This document shows positions 62,101 to 64,000 of a DNA stretch of 64,000 bases, piece by piece. The notes beneath the pieces were generated by a model. It was not told the DNA's origin. It saw nothing but the letters and a program-made list of their open reading frames with translations, and searched no databases. The position numbers and the translations under genes are program-made. Source of the DNA: Todiramphus chloris collaris (taxonomy: Eukaryota > Chordata > Aves > Coraciiformes > Alcedinidae). How positions within the stretch are numbered: position 1 is the stretch's first letter; every line of letters starts with the position of its first letter. The DNA is taken from positions 53,121,523-53,185,522 of the forward strand of contig JANVCC010000020.1 of assembly GCA_025345505.1 (NCBI GenBank), written 5' to 3'.

Positions 62101-63096
62101 TCTCAACTGGGACTAGGCAGGTGCTCACAGGGGAGCCAGAGCACACAAAAGTGCTTCCCCCGCTGAACTGCAGGATTGTGGGCAAAAAAAGTGCCAAATT
62201 CACATAGCTCACATCATACAAAAACTTTTCACTTATTTCGTGAAAGCTTAGGAAAGTTGTGAACAGACTGAAGACGAGATCTTCCAAAGTCTTTAGAAAT
62301 CAGAGACACAGTTACAATGTTTTTCCCCATAGTATGGTACAAATTTAATTGTGCAAAAATACAGTCATCAAGGCTTCACCTTTGTTGTGAATTGAACACA
62401 ATGCCAGTGATGCACAGGCATGGAGAGGAGTACTGCTGCCATTAGAACAAATACACTGTAATGGTTGAGACAACCAAATGTTTCAATACACTGATATATT
62501 GTTCTCAAATGATTTAGACAACCTGTATTTAACTACTGTACATCAAGAGAATCAGAGAAATGATACCTATAAAGGAGAGCTACTAGCAGATTAATAAAGT
62601 CTAAAGCTGCAGAAACTCAAAAGAACATTAAAAAAAATGTTTTAGACAGATTCCCCAGTGATGGCCAAGAATTAGTCCACAATACTGACACTGTGAAGTG
62701 TAACTCCTCTTCAACACAATGTATACCGTATTTCGGCAAAATGAAACGCCAGTATTTCAACCACAGGAAGAAGCATTAACAATGTTTAAAATTGTATTTC
62801 AAACTATGATACACCAATAGTTTCGCAAAAGAAATAAATAAGGGAAAAACCAAACAAGAAACCAAAACCAACAAGACAAAACAAACTCTCAGAGCTCAAT
62901 CCTCTGTCTCTGACACTTAAGGAAATAAATCATACACATGGAAAAAGAAAGGCTTTTGATGAATCCCTTGCCCCCATTAAAATCTTCCTGTAGCACCCAC
63001 ATCACTGAGGAAAAAAACAGTTTTCAAAGCAGTTCCTCTCCTTGTGCATGCACATTGTATCACAACATCAGACATTTGGAATGTTGTTCCGTGCAG
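59171..63096. other. Non-coding; includes probable APLF 3' UTR
   Basis: No coding segment was recognised. Since APLF reads leftward from 63097, its 3' UTR occupies the right part. A candidate minus-strand AATAAA (TTTATT on the + strand) lies near 61251, but I cannot choose the true end. A T tract lies near 61101-61113. Sequence near 62840-62890 is rich in AAAAC/AACC-type units. Confidence 0.45.
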
Positions 63097-63302
63097 CTAC
63101 TTTTTGGTCTTAACAAATCTATGTGCTTCTTGCAAAAGTGTCTCAATATCTTCATTATACTTGTCTTCTGAACTTGGTTCCCAGTCAGAGTCTTCATCAG
63201 TAGGCTCACATTCCTCTTCCTCATCATCTATAAAGCTGTCAGTAAGGTCATATTCATTTGGTTCATCATCATTGGCATCATCTTTCTGTACAGCCCTTTT
63301 CC
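63097..63302 (-). CDS. APLF: APLF last coding exon (acidic histone-binding tail)
   Basis: APLF is a nuclear DNA-repair factor recruited by PARP signalling and Ku/XRCC4. Its C-terminal acidic domain binds core histones as a chaperone. This exon encodes about 68 residues. Reading from the acceptor (..tgtccttacag, ending at plus 63303), the first two bases complete a split codon, then KRAVQKDD.., the acidic run PNEYDLTDSFIDDEEEE, EPTDEDSDWEP and a basic end RFVKTKK, with TAG at 63097-63099. This matches the conserved APLF end (EYDL.DSF, EPTDEDSDWEP) as I remember it. The rest of the gene lies beyond the right edge. One position that I recall as tyrosine just before EPTDED is cysteine here. Confidence 0.9.
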
Positions 63303-64000
63303 CTGTAAGGACAAAAATGTCACACACCTATGAATCATAAATACAGAAGACCACCTTCCAGAGCCCCTCTAGTTAGTCTCACTCCTTGAGAGGAGGAAGA
63401 ATCAACTAAAGCACTCTACTCATTGCTGGCAATCTGGATTTTGAGACTCGCGTGAAAAGCTGTGCCATCTCTCCCTGACCCCTACAGCAGCACTTACCAG
63501 TCTGATCCCTGAGAAAGTTTCCCTCACTGGCTTTCCTTCCAGAACTTGGAAAACAGTATCAGGCCTCTTCTGATGATGTCTTCAGATATCAGAAGAAAAC
63601 AGTATCAGATGTCTTCTGATAACTCTCCTTTCCTTAAGGAGTCACACACACAAGTTTCCTAGTCATCTTCCTTTACTTCTGTACCTAAACAATGAGTCTA
63701 TCTTGTCATATAGCCTCTAGCTATGGCCATTTTGACACCAGATTTTCTGCCTTCATCCACCCTTACCTACTTAAGGATATTTTACACTCTTACTCTGTAA
63801 CCTGACATGGCTTTTCATTTCCATTCACTTCTTTCCTGAGCTTCAGGTGAGAGAAAGGAATCTGCTCCATCACCCACCTCCTACATTCTCATCTTGGATC
63901 CACACTGGAGAGTCTCTGGTTCCTTTCTCAACATGGGTTAAGGAAACAACAAACACTGAACACTTCTCTGAGCTGGGTGCATCCTCCCTGCTTACCAGTT
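63303..64000 (-). other. APLF: APLF last intron (partial)
   Basis: Sequence upstream of the last APLF exon on the minus strand. No further exon is recognisable before the window ends. A local repeat of 'gtatcag..tcttctgat' occurs at 63555-63620. Confidence 0.7.

Overview
This window looks like avian nuclear DNA. It carries CR1 retroposon copies, bird-type endogenous retrovirus (ERV) LTRs, intron-bearing vertebrate genes and long gene-poor stretches. The class II ERV with a lysine-tRNA primer site and the LTR types suggest a songbird or related Neoaves, but the species cannot be fixed from sequence alone.

Two host genes are supported. (1) A complete two-coding-exon prokineticin receptor on the + strand: coding 38404-38894 and 42737-43433, 395 aa, with a leader exon starting near 38218 and a candidate poly(A) signal at 45001. 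I call it PROKR1 because the next gene is APLF, its neighbour in human. (2) The last coding exon of APLF on the - strand (63097-63302), encoding the acidic histone-binding tail. The two genes converge. Their products (a peptide-hormone GPCR and a DNA-repair histone chaperone) are not functionally linked; the adjacency is synteny only.

Layout. 1-38217 is gene-free as far as I can read. It holds CR1 fragments (about 7168, 26955-28765, 29785-30003), a solo LTR (7990-8458), a second LTR (about 14026-14638), and an internally deleted class II ERV (16099-18436) whose gag frame runs straight into its 3' LTR remnant. An assembly gap of 10 N (28502-28511) is flanked by identical 47-bp sequences. 38218-45020 is PROKR1, with a CR1 copy in its 3' UTR. 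45020-47590 shows no gene. 47590-51125 is a composite tandem array alternating A+C-rich 'ATACA' blocks with GC-richer 'GAAGGGCTCCTC' minisatellite blocks. It abuts a minus-strand class III (ERVL-like) ERV, about 51130-56432, with protease, RT, RNase H and integrase pieces, a 5' LTR and no recognisable 3' LTR. 57716-59170 is another degenerate tandem array. 59171-64000 is the APLF 3' side, last exon and part of its last intron.

I found no convincing new biological system. The most unusual items are the composite higher-order repeat, its junction with the truncated ERVL, the gag-LTR fused frame, and the probable false duplication at the gap.
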